Assembly: GCA_002315765.1 (NCBI GenBank)
Contig: DCIE01000045.1
Location: 21,689-35,103, forward strand
DNA from: Ruminococcaceae bacterium UBA1734
Lineage (GTDB): Bacteria; Bacillota; Clostridia; Oscillospirales; Acutalibacteraceae
DNA: 13,415 nt
Reading direction: 5' to 3'
Made by a program: the position numbers and the translations under genes. The notes beneath the pieces are model-generated. The model was not told the origin of the DNA, made no database searches, and saw only the letters and a list, made by a program, of their open reading frames with translations. Position 1 is the stretch's first letter. Every line of letters starts with the position of its first letter. This document shows positions 12,015 to 13,415 of the stretch, piece after piece.

Positions 12015-12707
12015 ATGAAAACCATAGGACTTATTGGCGGAATGAGTTGGGAAAGCACGATTCCGTATTACAGTATTATCAATGAATATATTAAGAAAAA
12101 ACTCGGTGGACTGCACAGTGCAAGAATCGTACTTTACAGTGTTGAGTTTGATGAAATAGAAAAATGCCAATCTTCAGGCGAATGGGAAAGAAGCGGTGAA
12201 ATTTTGGCGGACGCAGCTCACAAACTTGAACTTGCAGGTGCGGAACTGATTTTGATTTGCACTAATACCATGCACAAGGTATTTAGACAGGTTCAGTCTG
12301 CAGTTTCGGTACCGCTTATTCACATTGCCGAGGCTACTGCCGATGAGTTGGCAAAAGAGCGCATTAATTCCGTTGCATTACTCGGCACGAAATATACGAT
12401 GACGCAAGACTTTTATAAGCAGAAGTTGATTGATTACGGACTCAATGTTCTTATTCCGAATGACGATGATATGGAAGTGGTCAATAATGTGATTTACAAT
12501 GAATTATGTGTCGGCATTATTAATGATAAATCCCGCAAAGAGTTTTCGAGAATTATTTCACAGCTGAAGGAACGGGGAGCTGAAGCGGTAATTCTTGGTT
12601 GCACCGAAATAGGTCTACTTATTCATCAAAAAGACTCTAAACTGAAAATCTTTGATACCACGGAAATACACGCAAAGGCAGCTGCAATTATGTCATTGGG
12701 AGAATAA
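12015..12707 (+). CDS. Aspartate/glutamate racemase family protein
   Basis: ATG at 12015 is chosen because AAAGGAG (11998-12004 region) lies upstream with suitable spacing; an earlier in-frame ATG at 11994 would place the site inside the gene. The 230-aa protein begins MKTIGLIGGMSWEST, the family's N-terminal loop, and has both catalytic cysteines in place: C82 in LICTNTMHK and C196 in LGCTEIGLL. Members interconvert L- and D-Asp or Glu without cofactor; the exact substrate cannot be told. The length is normal for the family (about 230). A PNPOx-like gene follows seven bases later, so the two are co-transcribed. Both look like ordinary metabolic genes rather than part of the defence cluster. 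Confidence 0.95.
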   Translation: MKTIGLIGGMSWESTIPYYSIINEYIKKKLGGLHSARIVLYSVEFDEIEKCQSSGEWERSGEILADAAHKLELAGAELILICTNTMHKVFRQVQSAVSVPLIHIAEATADELAKERINSVALLGTKYTMTQDFYKQKLIDYGLNVLIPNDDDMEVVNNVIYNELCVGIINDKSRKEFSRIISQLKERGAEAVILGCTEIGLLIHQKDSKLKIFDTTEIHAKAAAIMSLGE

Positions 12708-12714
12708 TAACTTG

Positions 12715-13200
12715 ATGAAAATAGAGTTTCGTAAAATCAGAAAAGCAAAAAATGAAATATGTATTGATGATGCTAAAAGACTTCTTAAAGAAAAACGCAG
12801 AGGGATACTATCGGTCAACGGCGACGACGGATACCCATATGCTATTCCCATCAATTATTTGTATTGTGAAAAAGATGGTAAGATATATTTTCACGGTTCA
12901 CGAGTTGGGCATAAGGTTGATTCAATAAAAAAGTCCGATAAGGTATGCTTTACTGTTTTCGGTAATGAAATCATAAAAAACGAGTCTGGGGCACCATTTG
13001 TTAGCAGCGTTGTTGCTTTTGGAAGGTGTCGGTTGATAAGTGAACAGGAATTAAGTTTAGAACTTGTAAAACAATTTGCCGAGAAATACTATCCAGATAA
13101 GAAGGCAATAAACGAAGAAGTACAAGCAGCAGGCAAGGCTGTCCAAATGTTTGAAATTGAGATAGAACATTTAAGTGGAAAAGAAATTCAAGAGAAATAG
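12715..13200 (+). CDS. Pyridoxamine 5'-phosphate oxidase/NimA-like flavin-binding protein
   Basis: ATG at 12715 gives 161 aa; an in-frame TTG three bases earlier is a possible alternative, as GGGAG at 12698-12702 is rather far. The sequence is a split-barrel FMN-binding protein of the PNPOx/NimA-like type: a lead helix region (IDDAKRLLKEKRRGILSV), DGYPYAIPINYLY, KIYFHGSRVGHKVDSI, where the H and K/R residues usually contact FMN phosphate, VCFTVFG, and SSVVAFGRCRLI. NimA-like members reduce nitro compounds and are linked to nitroimidazole resistance, but many relatives have no known substrate. A specific resistance role is not shown here. It is the second gene of the racemase operon. Confidence 0.88.
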   Translation: MKIEFRKIRKAKNEICIDDAKRLLKEKRRGILSVNGDDGYPYAIPINYLYCEKDGKIYFHGSRVGHKVDSIKKSDKVCFTVFGNEIIKNESGAPFVSSVVAFGRCRLISEQELSLELVKQFAEKYYPDKKAINEEVQAAGKAVQMFEIEIEHLSGKEIQEK

Positions 13201-13220
13201 CCATCAGTTTACAAATACTG

Positions 13221-13260
13221 AAATCGCACATTTGCAGAAATAAGTAAACCTCCGTATAAT
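13221..13260 (+). promoter_or_regulatory. Strong promoter with the same upstream element as 569-608
   Basis: AAATCGCACATTTG (13221-13234) overlaps the -35 box TTGCAG (13232-13237). Seventeen bases later is a perfect TATAAT (13255-13260). The same 14-base element holds the same place at 569-608. It lies 35 bases before ATG at 13295. Confidence 0.8.
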
Positions 13261-13289
13261 TGTAGTAGATACAAGAAGTACGGAGGTTT
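13246..13289 (+). repeat. 11-bp inverted repeat spanning promoter spacer and Shine-Dalgarno
   Basis: AAACCTCCGTA (13246-13256) and TACGGAGGTTT (13279-13289) are a perfect 11-bp inverted repeat with a 22-base centre. The left arm covers the end of the spacer and the start of the -10 box. The right arm contains the ribosome binding site. It is laid out like the pair at 591-624, with different arm sequence outside CCTCC/GGAGG. Confidence 0.6.
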
Positions 13290-13294
13290 TTCTT

Positions 13295-13415
13295 ATGAAA
13301 TTCAAAGATGAAAAACGGCATTTAACCATAAGCGGTAACGAAATAGGCAGATATATTAAACATATTATGGTAGCACGCAATGCCTACTTAGAAGACGGAA
13401 AACCGATTGAAGATA
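13295..13415 (+). CDS. Start of an unknown gene, cut by window end
   Basis: ATG at 13295 has CGGAGGTTTT upstream with ideal spacing and reads 40 codons to the end of the window: MKFKDEKRHLTISGNEIGRY, then IKHIMVARNAYLEDGKPIED. The strong promoter and ribosome binding site support a real gene. I do not recognise the family. Because it shares its promoter design with the cysteine-rich gene at 628, the two may answer to the same regulator (inference). Confidence 0.7.
   Translation, partial: MKFKDEKRHLTISGNEIGRYIKHIMVARNAYLEDGKPIED

Noticed and set aside
1..13415. CRISPR arrays, tRNA or rRNA genes, riboswitches, insertion sequences
   Set aside because: No regularly spaced repeats, cloverleaf-like sequences, rRNA stretches or transposase frames were seen on either strand.

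Overview
The window looks like accessory chromosome (or integrated-element) DNA of a low-GC Gram-positive anaerobe, most likely a Clostridia/Oscillospiraceae-type gut bacterium. The signs are AT-rich coding DNA, strong AGGAGG-type ribosome binding sites, textbook -35/-10 promoters with 17-bp spacers, UUCG-loop terminators, and families common in Clostridia (DUF6442-like, XRE/Cro, small EF-hand-loop proteins). I see no rRNA, tRNA, CRISPR array, transposase or integrase. Family names are from recognition of the protein sequences; no database was searched.

Layout. (1) Positions 1-460 on the minus strand hold the start of a Fic-family protein (HTH plus inhibitory helix). It is divergent from a cysteine-rich small protein (628-1158) across a control region with a perfect palindrome and repeated half-sites. 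(2) 1315-4803 is a three-gene operon with overlapping or abutting genes: a frameshifted DUF6442-like membrane protein, an XRE regulator, and a 983-aa fusion of a CoiA-like zinc-finger/nuclease region with a UvrD-type helicase and a C-terminal zinc ribbon. The same hairpin terminator sits before and after this operon. (3) 5043-8798 is a four-gene operon resembling a restriction or anti-phage module: a small excisionase-like HTH protein, a PLD-nuclease/SF2-helicase/DUF3427 protein, an Mrr-like endonuclease with an EVE/PUA-like N-terminal region, and a small SANT/Myb-like DNA-binding protein. The helicase protein lacks its whole second RecA domain. (4) At about 8715-8736 this operon runs into the truncated tail of a minus-strand SLOG-like gene, apparently an old recombination junction. 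(5) 8903-9428 is a divergent control region with two palindromic operators, a 58-aa ribbon-helix-helix protein and an XRE regulator. (6) 9569-11142, with 11181-11912 behind it, is a run of small poorly known genes around a single-domain SpoT-like HD hydrolase and an EF-hand-loop microprotein. (7) 12015-13200 is a two-gene unit of an Asp/Glu racemase-family protein and a PNPOx/NimA-like flavin-binding protein. (8) At 13295 an unknown gene begins under a promoter built like the one at 569-624.

How the parts fit. The Fic protein, two helicase-nuclease proteins, the Mrr nuclease, the SLOG remnant and the alarmone hydrolase together look like a defence/stress island with its own small regulators. 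Several parts are damaged: a lost RecA2 domain, a truncated SLOG gene, and one or two apparent single-base frameshifts in A-runs. The best leads are the four-gene restriction-like operon with its helicase deletion, the CoiA-UvrD fusion, and the duplicated promoter module at the two ends of the window.
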